64,000 nt of DNA, from the NCBI GenBank assembly GCA_958299035.1, contig CATQJL010000223.1:46860162-46924161 (forward strand), given 5' to 3'. The DNA is from Cylicocyclus nassatus (Eukaryota; Nematoda; Chromadorea; Rhabditida; Strongylidae). Under the pieces are notes generated by a model. That model made no database searches. It saw only the letters and a program-made list of their open reading frames with translations, and was not told where the DNA came from. Of this stretch, positions 42,837-54,812 are shown piece by piece. How positions within the stretch are numbered: the stretch's first letter is position 1; the number at the start of each line of letters is the position of its first letter. The position numbers and the translations under genes are program-made.

Positions 42837-44823
42837 ATGATCGGATTCGGCGCACAGATGGGCCCCACCCAGGCCATCTACAACTCGGTATATTTGAGTC
42901 TCCGACGATTATTCTAGATATTTAAACCTTATCTATAAACACAAAGAAACATTCATATCTTTGTTTAAGAGAGCTCCAGTTGAGCTTCGCTTTCCTAGCC
43001 TCGATCCTGGTCGCCGTGTGCGTATTGTCCTTATACCTCTACCGGGCTGCAGTCGATTTGTCGTAAGTGCCTTAATCGTACATTTTACTATTTTCAACAT
43101 TGAAAATCGTTCAGGTGAATCTCCGCACATACAACGATATCGCTTATCACTTCAACCCACGATTCGATGTAAGCATTCTATTAACGTTTTCAGTTACATC
43201 GCACATCGTTTGGCATCGATAGATGTTTTCCTCTCACGCATTAAGAGGAAGCATACATCTGTGTGAGTCGGTGTGCCTGGCCACAGTATTTTATCTACCT
43301 GCTCTCTACAACTAGCATGAACAGGGGCTGAACACGTTGCAGTAGTTTCGTCGAAAACTTCATCACTTTGTTTTCTTCACGAATAAATACAGAGCGTGAC
43401 CTTTTTTAGTGGGTCTTGCTATAGACCGCGAGAGCCTCTGATAAGCTTACGCTTCCTCGGGGACCTAGCGAGATTAAGATACCTTGTATGTCAGAAGAAA
43501 AGTGCTGTTGTGTAAAATACAGCATAAGCACTTAATACTGGATATCGGAAGGGATTCAAAATACTCATACAGCCGTTAGAGGGAAAGTGATTTTACGTTT
43601 CAATAGAAGTGATATCTCAACTGGTGCGAGGGTCGTTTCTAGAAAGCAGTTGCACGCAAATTTTCACAATTTCGCACGCAAGTTTCCGTTACTTGAGGTT
43701 ATCTTTTTTGCTGATTTCGACCACCTTGGGAAAGCCGAAGCGAAAACGGCTTTTACGTTGTTCTTCTTTTTCGGTGAGGGCGGAGCTTTTGCGGAACATT
43801 TATAAATTATTTCGGAGCATGAGACTTTGGCTGAGAGAAATATTGGAAACTTGAGTGAGCGTAAGCGAAAATGACTTTTGCGAGCTACCTTGAAGGCATT
43901 TTTGTTGGTGTGGAAGTCACGCAGCATGAACAAGCTTACCTCATCTTAACCTAAGGTGCAAGTGGACTGCCCACCGTGAAAAAATTAGAAAAAGTGAAAG
44001 ACTTCTTAGGACAACGCTGCACTTATTCTGAGGTTCAACATCAAATGTCACTTCCACAATTACTGCCATTTTCGACTTTTCAGAAGTACGATCTCCGAGT
44101 CTTTCCGAAATTTTCATAAGTGCTGTAACGAACATTTTTCAAATCGACCATGCAACTGTTTTTATGATAATTAGCCGTAAACTCCTCTGAAAGTTCATTT
44201 ATAGCTTTCTTTTAGTAACATTTAAGAGTAGGAACGACCCACTCCAGCGATGTAACCCAACGTAACATACATCTCACATCATTAACTTTTTCCTTCATTT
44301 AGCACAACGATAGCATTGCTGTGGAGTTAGTTTTCAGGTTGGGGAGTGAGCTTTAGTAGGTCAAATGATTGTAGGGGCTGTTCTAACTAGGGTGGGTCTT
44401 CTTAATGACCAGCTACATGGTATAATAAAATTTTGAAGGTGAGCCCTTGCTCTTTTTCGCATGCCTCAAAAACTACTTATTGTAATAAAATTGTTAAACC
44501 AAATTCTTATCAAAGTGTTCAGAGCAATACGTTTTAGGAAAACTGTGTCGTTAGCAACTCGACCCAGGGAGGAAACTGGATGAATGAGGAGCGCGCCAAC
44601 ATGCCTTTCCACCCCGACAGAGTGTACACGCTGGAATTTGTACCTAATTACGGCCAGATTCAGGTGATAAGCGTTCTATACGTTACAGGTTTTCAAAAAT
44701 GGTTTGCAGGTTCTTCTTAACGGTTCACCTTTCACAACGTTCAATGAGCGTCTTCCTAGCAGAGATATTAATCTGGTTGAGATTGACGGTGACATTCATG
44801 TTCATTCTGCTCACTATCTTTGA
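42837..44823 (+). CDS. Galectin, single carbohydrate-recognition domain (5 exons)
   Basis: Exons 42837-42887, 42970-43062, 43115-43168, 44538-44663 and 44710-44823 join without a frame break to a 145-residue protein; introns are 82, 52, 1369 and 46 bases and all begin GT and end AG. Galectins bind beta-galactosides in the cytosol or after non-classical secretion. The sugar-contact signature is complete: His60-Asn62-Arg64 (AYHFNPRF), Asn73 (VVSN) and Trp80-Glu83-Arg85 (NWMNEER). There is no signal peptide, as is normal for galectins. A TTTCAG acceptor ends at 42826, 10 bases before the ATG, and nothing upstream reads into it, so it is probably a trans-splice site. AATAAA lies at 44866-44871. 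A single domain of this size is one known nematode form; others carry two. Confidence 0.95.
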
Positions 44824-44871
44824 GGAATGTGCACTTTAACGATTACCATGATTTTTTCTGTACTGAATAAA

Positions 44872-45942
44872 AAGTGGCATACCAATGTCAGTTGAGAGCA
44901 TTGCAAAAAGGCTACGATTCATGCAAAATTCTGAGAATGAATTTGCAAACTTAAGCCTTTGAAAAATTAATAAGTGTAGTGAATATCACCTCTTTTTAAC
45001 CTGCGCGCATTATGACTCAAATTCAGAATAAGTCTGTTACATATACAGCATAAAGTATAATATCTTGGTAACAAGAGCGGTCTCTAATCTGTTGTTTCTG
45101 TTGATGAAAGAAAGTTACTTTCGCACATTGAAATAAGCAAATCAAAGCCTACATCAAATAAAGTAGTCGTGCCAAATTAGAACCCGTTTTAGAAATTTCT
45201 ATTTTACCTGTAAAGGGAAATCATCTTGAGCTGTAAGGAGAATATTTCAGCGAAGTGAGCGGTACTTGGTACTAGCTACTTGGTATACGTTACCATATTC
45301 GGATTATTAACGTAAAGAGAATTTATTGCCATCTAGCCAGAAGTTCTAGGATAGCATTCCTACTATACTTTCAACTGTTGCTTCTTCTTTTTCGATGAAC
45401 AATGCTGCGGTCTGGTCATATTGTTTCAACCTGCGCAATTTCCCTACAAAATACTCCACGAAGGAAAAATACTGAGCCATATTAGCTCGACGATAACAAA
45501 ATTGGAATTTACGCTGCGTGCGTTCATATTTCTAACACTAAGTCCGGTCGTGAATCCCAAAAATAGAAGTATAATGCTTACTCAAAAATATTTAGTAATC
45601 AATTCATTTTCATCCTATAATACATCCCTATAATTCAGGAGCAATAACTTAGTCAAACAGCTTACATGTCCCCCAATTTCGCTTTTTTTTGGAATGAAGC
45701 CGGAAGCCAGAATAGGAAAGTCTTGTTTTTGCCTCTTCATCCGTGAAATTACGAAAACTCTGAAATTGAACCAAAGCGACTTGTTTGAGATTGCGAGCAC
45801 GTGCTTTGAAAATATAACATATGGAACAAAGTGCACCCAATAAACAACAAATTTCTCAGTTTGAAAATGTGCTGGAACTTGTACTGATTATGCATCGATG
45901 CATACATGATTGATTTGACAATGCAGAGCGCACAGGGAACAA
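44872..45942. other. Intergenic, no recognisable gene
   Basis: AT-rich, no coding signal that I can support. Confidence 0.5.
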
Positions 45943-46085
45943 TACAGGGTGTCCCAAAAGCAGGTACACCTTTTTGATTGTTAATAACTCTTATCATTAT
46001 ACAAAACCTTTGCTTAGCTTCAAGCACCATTCTGTAGAGCAGGCTTCAGCTTAGACTTATAGCATGGCGCGAACATCGCTCATCA

Positions 46086-47210
46086 TCAGAGTTGAGCAAG
46101 GGGCCAGGCACAAGCCCTTCGAAAACGACCCCCCCCTATGAAAGCCCCTAAAAGACCCCTCCGCTTCATATTAAGGAGCTCGGGGTGTTATAACTTGAAG
46201 AAGACCAGCCTTCACAGCAGGTTTCTATTTTTTGAAGTCTGTAGGCCCGACTTTCTGCGATTGCACACCACACGCAAGTCGACGGCAAGTTTTTGGATCT
46301 GGATAGCACTCCAGAGCTATAATTTTCACAGAGGTGGATTGTTTGGCTTCAAATTTTCAATATACCAAGAAGAGGATTTGCGCTTAATACTCATTCCATA
46401 AAAAGGGGCGATTTTTGAGCAGTGAAGGCAAGTTAATGGGGTCAGGCGCAACCCCTCAAAAGCTCAGGCGGCCTGACCTTTTGAAGGGTTGCGCCTGACC
46501 CCATTAACTTTATTTCCGAAGAAGCTTTTCTACGCAAGTTTTGAATGATTCGCTAGCTCGACCCTCGAAGATTCCATAGTAAGTGTTTGAGCTTGGCTCG
46601 ACTTATTTCGGCGTTGTGCTAATCCAAGGAGTTGAAGCTCTCAATGTGAAAAACGTGCTGGTTGGAATTTTGGCAGCACTTCTTACTTCACCGTTTGAAA
46701 GCGAAATGAAGCTTGATTTGCAGCATAGACTTGTACTGAACATTACTTTGTTATGAATATAGAAAAGCTTACATCTTTCGTTTTTGAAACCAAGTTAATC
46801 ATATTTGAAAATCACGTTTTTTGGACGTTGAGAAACACTAGAAACTGCAGTAGGTAATGGTTTGTAGAGCGCATAGAGGTAATTTGACATGCTGATTACG
46901 GAAATGATACCATTGCATACAGCAAACTTCCTTGTCGACCTCATGATATGCCAAGGTAAAAGGTGAAAATTGAATTTCGGCTGAAATTTTGACTGTGTAA
47001 ACAATCAGTGTGCTATCGACCGTCTTTACGACCGTCATTCCTTCAGTACTGGCGACTGCTATATCCACCGGACTAGCGCATTTCTTCACCGTCGTAGTAT
47101 CTCCCTAACTGAACAAACTCGGTTCTTAATTACGACACCCCCCCCCCCCCCCTCAGTCTTATCCTCAATACGACCCCAGCTCGGGCGCGCCTAACCCCAC
47201 GCTCGACCCT
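46086..47210. repeat. Nested repeat inside the mariner-type element
   Basis: Comparison with the uninterrupted family member shows extra sequence here. Its ends are loosely inverse (GAGCAAGGGGCC against GACCCTGCTC). It contains a strong hairpin at 46433-46508. Function unknown. Confidence 0.5.
46433..46508. repeat. Hairpin with about 31-bp arms
   Basis: TTAATGGGGTCAGGCGCAAC pairs with GTTGCGCCTGACCCCATTAA, and the arms extend through TCAAAAG/CTTTTGA. A related single arm (TTAATGGGGTATGGCGCAAA) occurs near 22044. Confidence 0.85.
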
Positions 47211-48296
47211 GCTCATCATTATTGTAGATTATGGTAGGAACTTTCATCATGCAGCGCCTTTGTGAATAGGCAGTATGAGAGAAAAGTTCCAGAAAATCTG
47301 GAGAGCTGTGTAACCGTGTTTTCGGACATACTGATTTCATTACACATTTTCACGAATTTTGACCGTTTGAAACGGTTCAATCACATTTGAGAAACGCTGA
47401 AAAAACGTTGTTATGCTCTGCTTGGCATAACTTATGAAAGAAAAAACTAACGGTGAAGTTCGAAATCCATTTCCGTAATCAGCGACTCAGTTTAGCCTGA
47501 AGATGAAGCTTTCGATTTGTCGAGTTTGTCTTTTCTGGGACAATATGTAACCATTGATGGCTCAAAACCGTCTTCAAAATTCCTACAGTAATCCTACAGC
47601 AATGAAGAGCAGTGGGTTCGCTGCACACTGTGAATCTAAGATAAGGCCTAAATTACTGAATGGTACTTCGTAGAGCTGAGCAAATGACCTTTGTGGTAAG
47701 AGGCTATTGGCAATTAATAAGTGTGTCCTCACTTTTGGATCACCCTGTATCGTGCCCATTGGAAATTAGGAATGCTAGAACTGCATGTGCAAAAATCTTT
47801 CTCATAGAGTGAAGCTTGGATTTTAGTTTTGCTAATTTCGAAACTGGGCAAGCTGCAAACTAAGAGGCAATAAAGCAAAATCAAAGTTCTGCTTGATATG
47901 CATAAGACTTTATAATTGCTATCGTTAAAATTGCCAAGATTACTTCTCAGATGGGTTAACAGAGAAGCCGACCCGACATGATTACTTACAGCGTACGGCA
48001 AGGTTGGAAGCTCCACGGTATTTAGACTTAGAAAGTACCAACCTCTCTTTTACACCTCAAATTAACTGCTTGTTCTTTGCAAAACAGTGGATCTGTAGGG
48101 CCGTCAAATTCGGATCATCGTATTCTCACTTGCGGCACAGTAACAAGGATGAAAACTTGTTTGTTTGTTTTCTCTTTGTTCAAATTTCACCTGAAACTCT
48201 AAACTCTCCTGCTGCTCTCCGGTCACTAATAGGTTGCTTCTGAGCTGGGCTGTTCTTGAGCCACCAATTGTTTTCGCGGTCCTCCATGCACCTTAA

Positions 48297-48640
48297 GGGC
48301 AGATGCTCGGCAGAATTTCGTTTTCCAGTTCTTCACCTTTTCGGAGCCTTCTCGCCATGAGGAACCCACATCTGGGCTTTTCAACGCATGAAATTGGCAA
48401 AAATGCGCTTTTTCGAAGCTTTCCAGGCCAGCCTCTAGTGAAGAAGTGTGCGGGCCCTGGAACGAAAAGGGCGGGGCGCGGCTTTTTCGTATCTTCACTG
48501 AATTCGGACCTAAAAAGCTTCGAAAAAAGCGCATTTGTGCCAGTATCATGCGCTGAAAAGCCCAAATATGGGTTTCTCATGGCGAGAAGGCTCCGAAAAG
48601 GTGAGAACCTGAAAAACGAAATTCTGCCGAGCCGCTGCCT
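48297..48640. mobile_element. MITE with TTAA target (piggyBac-type), copy D
   Basis: Arms of about 125 bases: GGGCAGATGCTCGGCAGAAT at the left against ATTCTGCCGAGCCGCTGCC at the right. TTAA precedes (48293-48296) and TCAA follows. The tip matches the copy at 12221-12599. Confidence 0.85.
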
Positions 48641-49019
48641 TCAACGAATGTCATTCTCAGATCTAGTTTCGAATTTCCAATACGTCACTCATATGTTGGA
48701 TTGGCCTGTGTTGAGAGTGACAGTGTCGCTTCACAAAATTTTGTTGTGCTTATGTACCAGTCGCTTGGCATAAATTTGAGTTCTCAAAAGGTCAAAGAAG
48801 TTGGCTTGCTTACCTCAAGTCGGTCCGTAACCTCGTGCCGCTTTCTGGACTTATCACAAAAACGCGTGAACAAAGACAGGCAAACATTCATCATTCAAAT
48901 TAACTTTTTTTCCTTCTCTGCTTCATGTTTTCAAACTAGTCGCCCTTGTACAGTCACAAAGAAAATCACTCGCCAACATCTTAAGTCCAACTAGCATTTT
49001 CTCAATAATTTCTCTCTAG

Positions 49020-49543
49020 ATTTCTGAACGCGTTCTACTTGGTCAACCTATCTTACACCAAAAGACGAGCAATTTGGTGCCATTATTCGTCAAGACTGCG
49101 GGGATAAAATCACCTATTCTGTTTCTGGCACCGCCCAGGCCGTACTTGGAAATCGGAAATTGCTATTGGTAACGCTCATTTGCTTTCTAGCATTAGTGTT
49201 GAATGATGTTGATCCTTGACCTTAGAAATTTGAGGCCGAAAGTGGATTGGTATTAGACTCATTTATGAATGAAACAACCTTAAGAAAGACTTTTTTTTCA
49301 AAATTTTTTGAAAACTACTGAAAGCCAGATGCCGAAAAATGCATTTTGTTTTCCCGATCTTACTGCTATCTCTTTTGAATGACTGAGACGAAAAATGAAA
49401 AATTGCTAAAGTTGGACACGATGTAAACCCTGGGTTCGTAATTTGGCGATTATTTTAGTCAATACAAAAGCAACCGATTCAAGAACCTGGATGCTGAATG
49501 GATGAAGAAAAGCGCGCCGAATACTTTTTCAATCTTACCTTAA
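49020..49543 (+). CDS. Possible 3' exons of an unrecognised gene
   Basis: After a TCTCTCTAG acceptor, one frame reads DEQFGAIIRQDCGDKITYSV to LLL before GTAACG at 49169. A TTAG acceptor near 49225 then continues in phase (KFEAESGLVLDSFMNETTLR) but without a clear donor. A TTTTAG acceptor ends at 49458 and the following frame (RFKNLDAEWMKKSAPNTFSI) stops at 49541-49543. The pieces have coding-like composition but no domain I know. The model is tentative; the first piece is open in two frames. Confidence 0.3.
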
Positions 49544-49733
49544 TTCCACATGTTTCTATGGTCCTTTTTATAGGTCCGAAAAGCGGCACAAACCTTTGGA
49601 CCGTCCCCGTATTTCTTTGGCTTGCCGAGATTGTTGCCTGCTCAATCTGTTGCCCTGCATTTTTTGTCATCAGAGACGCTTTTGCTTATCAGCTAGGAAA
49701 AAATCACCTCAGAAAGCGCGAATCGGGTTGACG

Positions 49734-50016
49734 TCATGGCTTCGCACTTGTATTTAGCCATGGCTCTAGCCCGTAGCTCACATAGCCCAATCCTGCGCTG
49801 AATGCACGGGCATTGTCTCGAAGAGAATTTCTTGTAGTGGTCAGTACTGCTTCTCCGGCTTGAGGCATACCTCCTTGGCGATCTGTCAGATGTCTACAGG
49901 TTAACTGTGCGCTGCTCTCAAACGTATGCGTTTCTAAGTTTGTAAGTTGTCGCAAATGCTTCATGTCCTGCTCAAACAAAGCGTGACAATTATGAAGAAT
50001 CGCTGCAGTGTCAAAT
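49734..50016 (-). CDS. Possible coding stretch, unrecognised
   Basis: On the minus strand an open frame includes the 80-bp repeat (ILHNCHALFEQDMKHLRQLT) and runs through RHLTDRQGGMPQAGEAVL to a stop at 49734-49736. Composition is protein-like, with no domain I recognise. The repeat copy at 50261 encodes the same start and then diverges, so one of the two may be a partial duplicate exon. Confidence 0.3.
49937..50016. repeat. 80-bp perfect direct repeat, copy 1
   Basis: Identical to 50261-50340. The repeat is part of a minus-strand open frame (49734-50016 region), and identity over 80 bases points to a very recent duplication or an assembly artefact. Confidence 0.9.
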
Positions 50017-50260
50017 CGCGCAGAGACTGTAGCCGCGCGATTATGAATTAGGCCTTACATGGGCGCAGGATACTGTGACAAATGCATCATAAAAAGCTTG
50101 CAGAAACCTTAGAACGTATTGTTATTCTAGATGATCTCTATGCTCTTCTCATTGTCAGATTTATTTGTTTGTTTGTCCTTATTATACGTTACTTGCTTAA
50201 AACTTCACTGACATTTGCAGACCGATCGTGATGAAAGAATAGCCTAAGATCCTTCAAAGT

Positions 50261-50340
50261 AGTTTGTAAGTTGTCGCAAATGCTTCATGTCCTGCTCAAA
50301 CAAAGCGTGACAATTATGAAGAATCGCTGCAGTGTCAAAT
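50261..50340. repeat. 80-bp perfect direct repeat, copy 2
   Basis: Second copy, offset 324 bases from the first. The 244 bases between are unique. Confidence 0.9.
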
Positions 50341-51941
50341 GGCAAAAGTCGCTATTGGCATTCCGTTCTTCTCTCTGAGTCAACTGTGAGTGCCTGAAAA
50401 GTGGCCGACCGTGACGTGGAGAGTATGTCCAATGACCTTTTGAGTTCTTCACGTGAAAAGGTTTGACAGTACAGGCAGCTAATGAACCGAGAGTAGTAAA
50501 ACAATGGAGCGAGTTTCGGGAAATACGGTGGGTAAGACGGTTCGCTTTACGTCGTCAGCTCGCTTTCGATCCACATACAATGTGCGGTCTTGCAAATTCG
50601 TGCTAGAAGTAAATTGAGCATGCTGTTTTCTTGTGCTGTATCATCCCGGAGTAAGTGGCTAACGTCACGCTTCTTCATTCGAAAAATGTTTTCTTGTCGC
50701 TCCTCCCCCAAACGGAAGTTCTGGGACTGCCACTGAATCGATCGCATGTAGAGCTAGGTAGTGCGGTAGCCATCGGCCAAATTTCGACTTCAAAAATCAG
50801 TTGTATTCTCATATGAAAACCATCAAGACTTGCCGGCGGTTATGTTATGGTCTCTCAATCAAATACCTAGAATTCGAAGCAGTTTTGGCACTGAATGGTC
50901 TCAAATGATTCGATTTATTTCATTACGCAACAGATAAAAAACAACTTCAACGGACTTTGATCGTCTTTCCATAGGCTACCGTCTTTACTAGAATCAATAT
51001 TCGAAGAAAAATTTGGTACAAAAAAGCTTATGACATTTAGCATTATGTAATCATTACGTTGTGGGCTGCAAATCATTTCATATAAAAGAATCGTAAGGTA
51101 CAGTAGGAATTTTTTGCAGAAAAAGACCTTTAATAAATCGCTCCGGGGTAATGGCGTGTACTTTTCAGCATGTCCTTTAGTCGACGAATGAACAAATGAT
51201 CCACCTCTGAATTGCCGAATGGTGAAAAAGTTGTTTTCTATCATTTCATATCATTTCATATATAAAAGAATCGTAAGGTGGAAAAATGCATTTTTTGCAG
51301 AGAAGGACTTTCAAGCAGTCGGTAGTCCTTTGAGGGACGGCCGCGGGACACCCGTGTGCGCGCTTGCACGGGTCCTTTAATTTTTTGAGTCATTGTAGCA
51401 TTCACGTCATGGATTCGTATTCTCCTTTGATCGTCTTGTAAGTCTCTTGTGTGTTCTTCTCGATTAAGTTGCTACGTTTGGGAGTTTTGGAGATGTTCAT
51501 TTTCACAGTCATCGCATGTCAGGTATGCTTTCCTGTCTTCGGCTTCCACGAAAGCCTCACATCCCCACTTAGTAGACCTTTTTACCACGTTTCCGTAATG
51601 ACTTGAATTTTCGTCTCTTTTCCCAGCTTTATTCGCTTACAATGGTATCTTAGTGTGTGAGAGTTGCCTCACTTTTGGCCCATTTTTCGTCCCTTTTTTG
51701 AAAAAATCTTAAGATTTTAACAGCATTTTCATTTAAGAGCTCGATTTCCTCTTTCCGTTGGTGTCATTTTCAACACTCTGTCTTCAATGGTGGCTCAGTT
51801 ATGAGGGTTCAAAGTATGGTGAGGCTTTCTTGTTACTCCATAACTTGGAAAAACAGTATCTTTATGAATTATCCTATTTCCGGGCACCTCATATAAGTCG
51901 CATTCGCCGGAGCAAGCAATGGCGCGTAGGCGTTCAAAAAG
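50341..51941. other. No recognisable gene
   Basis: Two copies of ATTTCATATATAAAAGAATC-like sequence occur at about 51075 and 51250, each followed by TTTTTTGCAGA and AGGAC-like bases. A third relative lies near 62140. Confidence 0.5.
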
Positions 51942-51944
51942 AAT

Positions 51945-52781
51945 GGCCCGTAGTAAAGCTCGGCCATGGGAGATCTCCCCTGAGGCCCTCATATGAGGCT
52001 TTGTTGGGTGAGATGGGGACTGCCCACTTTTCTGTGGTGTAAGTATGCAAGTTCACCCTACAGGTGAGCTTTAGATGAAGCCCGACAGGGAGTTCCCTAC
52101 CGAGTCATCGGAGATGGGCCGGGCGACGACATAAGGTAAATACTGTGCTAAAGAGGAGAGCATAGAGAAAACCTTCGTAAGTTGCTCCCGAGTAACTTAC
52201 GAAACACCGCAGTTGACGTTTCTTTGCGGTGCAAAACTCCCAGAACTGCACAATTTCGGGCGTCCAGGTGAGTGAGGATCGATGACAGCTGATTGCGCGA
52301 CGAAATCGAAAAAAATTTTTTTTGCATTTTTCTTCCAGTTGCCGCTCGTTTTTCTCAAAAAACCGCTCCAGATAACAGAAGCGTAAATTTACCTTTCTAG
52401 CCATTTTTCGCCAAGCGTGATTTTTCCTCGTATAAAGGCCAAAATATTGTGTATTTGTTTTATCTCGTTGCTTGCCAGGTGAAATCTCTGCTAGTGGTCA
52501 TCGGTTTTTTCAACAGCGGCCGCTATCAAAGGTCGCCAGGCCAAGTAGCAAATATCGTGCCGCTAGCCGCACCCGAACCACGACTTTGCCGCTTGAAACG
52601 CTTTAGTTTTATCCATTTGACTAGTAATGCAGAAATGGTAGAGTTCCACCTTTGAAAACGCGAACGTCCAGAAAGTGATCTGCTGCAAATCAATCGCTCC
52701 CCTGGCAATGTGCTGAGGCGCGATGAGATCAACTCCGGTCCGCCTCAAGAGAGATGCCCTGATGGGGGTTTACTACGGGCC
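51945..52781. mobile_element. TIR element (GGCCCGTRGTAAA family), copy 2, 837 bp
   Basis: Ends GGCCCGTAGTAAA and TTTACTACGGGCC, flanked by AAT on both sides (51942-51944 and 52782-52784). Same-orientation relative of 24874-25700, with matching internal hairpins (GTAAGTTGCTCCCGAGTAAC near 52177). Confidence 0.82.
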
Positions 52782-52784
52782 AAT

Positions 52785-53800
52785 GTGTCTGATCTAATAA
52801 ACTGAAGACCCGGCGCATGACTGCTCTCCACTGCGTTCATGTCTGAGCATTTGAATGAGAATTTTGAAGATGAAGCAAGTGCTTGAGCAGCACGTGTTTG
52901 CCGCTTTTTTGTTTCTTTTTTGCATAATTTTTTTCATTATATCCCATCAAAATATGTTTCTAGGGATTGCTTGGCTGAAAACCTGAAAACCGTAGCCATG
53001 CATGAAGTTTTCTTGCGAAGAATTGTGCTCGCCCGGTATTTCAAAAGAACACGAACTTCAGAATCTCCATGCAAAATTGTTCGTGTTCTGTTGAATCTCC
53101 ATGCAGAATCTACAAAGATGAGGTAGATATCTACTATCTTTTTACTTCCACTTGAGAGTGCTAGCAAGACTTTGCCTTATTCTTAATTCAAAGTGTTTTT
53201 GAATCCAGAGCTTTTTCGCTCCTCTACCTTCTAAAGTTCTCCCTCTTCTACCATGTACGGTTCCGTTCGCTGCGAATACGAGTAATACTACTTTCCGTGC
53301 TGCATTAAGATCGATCACATCTGCATTATTACACATCTCATCTTAAGCAGATAAAGTGGATCAAGCGGATCAAGAGGACCAAGGATGGCGGTTGCTTTTT
53401 CTAGGGCAAGGAAAAGTTTTTCAGAGCTTGCACGCTCAAGAGTGGTTGCCGTCATTTCTCATTGAATAGTAGCAATTAGCAATTACTTTTTCACTCGAAG
53501 CGCTGTTTATTATCTTCTCAAATCATGTTGTAAATAGTAATCAGATTTTCTTGACAAAGGCTACTGGGGGAAGCAAAGACTTGCTTAATTATAGTAGAAT
53601 AGAGTATAGTAGACGTCATGTCTCAGTCATCGCTGCCGTGTGTGATTGCGCAACGTTTTGAAATACTGGGTGCTGTCAGAGAGTCCGCCTGTGCCGTGAG
53701 TGCACACTGGAGAGACTTGAAGAAATGAATTCAACGTCTTTGTTCGCTTTCTCATTCTTTTTATTTTGTTTCTCGCTTCTGCAGCAGTTTTTTTTTTGAT
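52785..53800. other. No recognisable gene
   Basis: Short open frames on both strands without domains. I cannot support a gene here. Confidence 0.45.
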
Positions 53801-53808
53801 GTCTTGCC

Positions 53809-53856
53809 TTAGAAGTCGTATGTGGTCGCGTCGATAATCTCGAAGTGCTCAGTTTT
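53809..53856 (-). CDS. Candidate terminal exon on the minus strand
   Basis: Read on the minus strand, a TTTTTTGTAG acceptor (ends at 53857) is followed by KTEHFEIIDATTYDF and a TAA at 53809-53811. A minus-strand AATAAA lies about 45 bases further on. Upstream exons were not found with confidence; the gene could span the Helitron. Confidence 0.4.
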   Translation of the reverse strand, partial: KTEHFEIIDATTYDF

Positions 53857-54470
53857 CTACAAAAAAGGAGAAAAACCTGCAGTTAATAGGATTGGCTTGT
53901 CTTTACAGTGTAATGGCTCAGTCCTCATAACTATGTAAAGCAGTTCCCAGTTAAGTTATGTTGAATTTTTGTTTCGCACTGCTAAAATTAGTAACTATGC
54001 CGCTTTTTTGTATGACGTCATTACTAATCAATAGGAAGTTCAAAGCATACTTATAGTTGACTGCACGGAATCGCCTGGACTGAGCGCCGCGCGCGTGTTT
54101 CTTGCGCGCTAACATTGGCATTCGCGCGCGTGAGTCATCATAGCTCCCGTACCCGGCAGCCGCGTTGCAGGCACGCTCGCGTGCGTTCAGCCTACAGCAA
54201 CTCGGAAGAATTCGTGCAGGCTACTTACCTAAAGACTGCTCTACATAGTCATGAGCAGAGATTTCTTACACTGCAGATACAGGCGCCCTTACAGCTGGCT
54301 CTTACCTTGCTCGACTGCGCATCTTTTTCCTTTCCTATAGGACTCTCTGGCCGCGTCCGGATTTTGAAATGTTGTGCAATGACACACGGCATAGCGAGTG
54401 ACTGCAAAGATGACGTCTACTATAGCCTGTTTGGCTGCCGTGCTATCCATATTTTCATATAATGTCATAG

Positions 54471-54708
54471 GCTTCAGGCAGAGTTCATGCGATTTTATTG
54501 CCTCGCGATTCTCTTACAAGATAACTGTTACGAGTCTATTGCATGCCGATTGACTGCTTTTCAGTTGTGATAGTTAGTCACGATTGATCGTGGCGGAAAG
54601 CTATCATAACCGAAATGCAACTTGATCGGCATGCAATGGACTCGCAGCAGTTGTCTTGTGAGAGAATTACGAGGCGATAAAATCGCGAGAATTCTGAGCG
54701 CCGTAGGC
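54471..54708. repeat. Foldback repeat next to the Helitron 3' side
   Basis: GCGATTTTATTGCCTCG and about 45 further bases recur inverted at 54627-54690 (CGAGGCGATAAAATCGC). The loop carries a smaller hairpin CACGATTGATCGTG. It may be an independent MITE. Confidence 0.7.
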
Positions 54709-54812
54709 CGAATGTTAGTTTCTACCACGTAACAAGTGATCAAATCAAAACTGAGATGCTTTATAAAGCTGCAAACACTTGGAAGAAGCAATGCTCAATC
54801 ATCTCCATGATT

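Larger units (their letters stand above)
45945..47747. mobile_element. Mariner-type element (CAGGGTGTCC family), copy 3, with nested insert
   Basis: CAGGGTGTCCCAAAAGCAGG after TA (45943-45944); inverse end (CTTTTGG then ATCACCCTG) before TA (47748-47749). The arms match those of the copy at 29903 in layout. The arm is interrupted between about 46086 and 47210 by a second repeat; TCATCA appears at both junctions and may be its target duplication. Confidence 0.8.

Noticed and set aside
54560..54600. CACGATCAATCGTG hairpin followed by CTAA (minus strand) as the Helitron 3' end
   Set aside because: It sits in the loop of a separate foldback, and the next base is C rather than the expected T.
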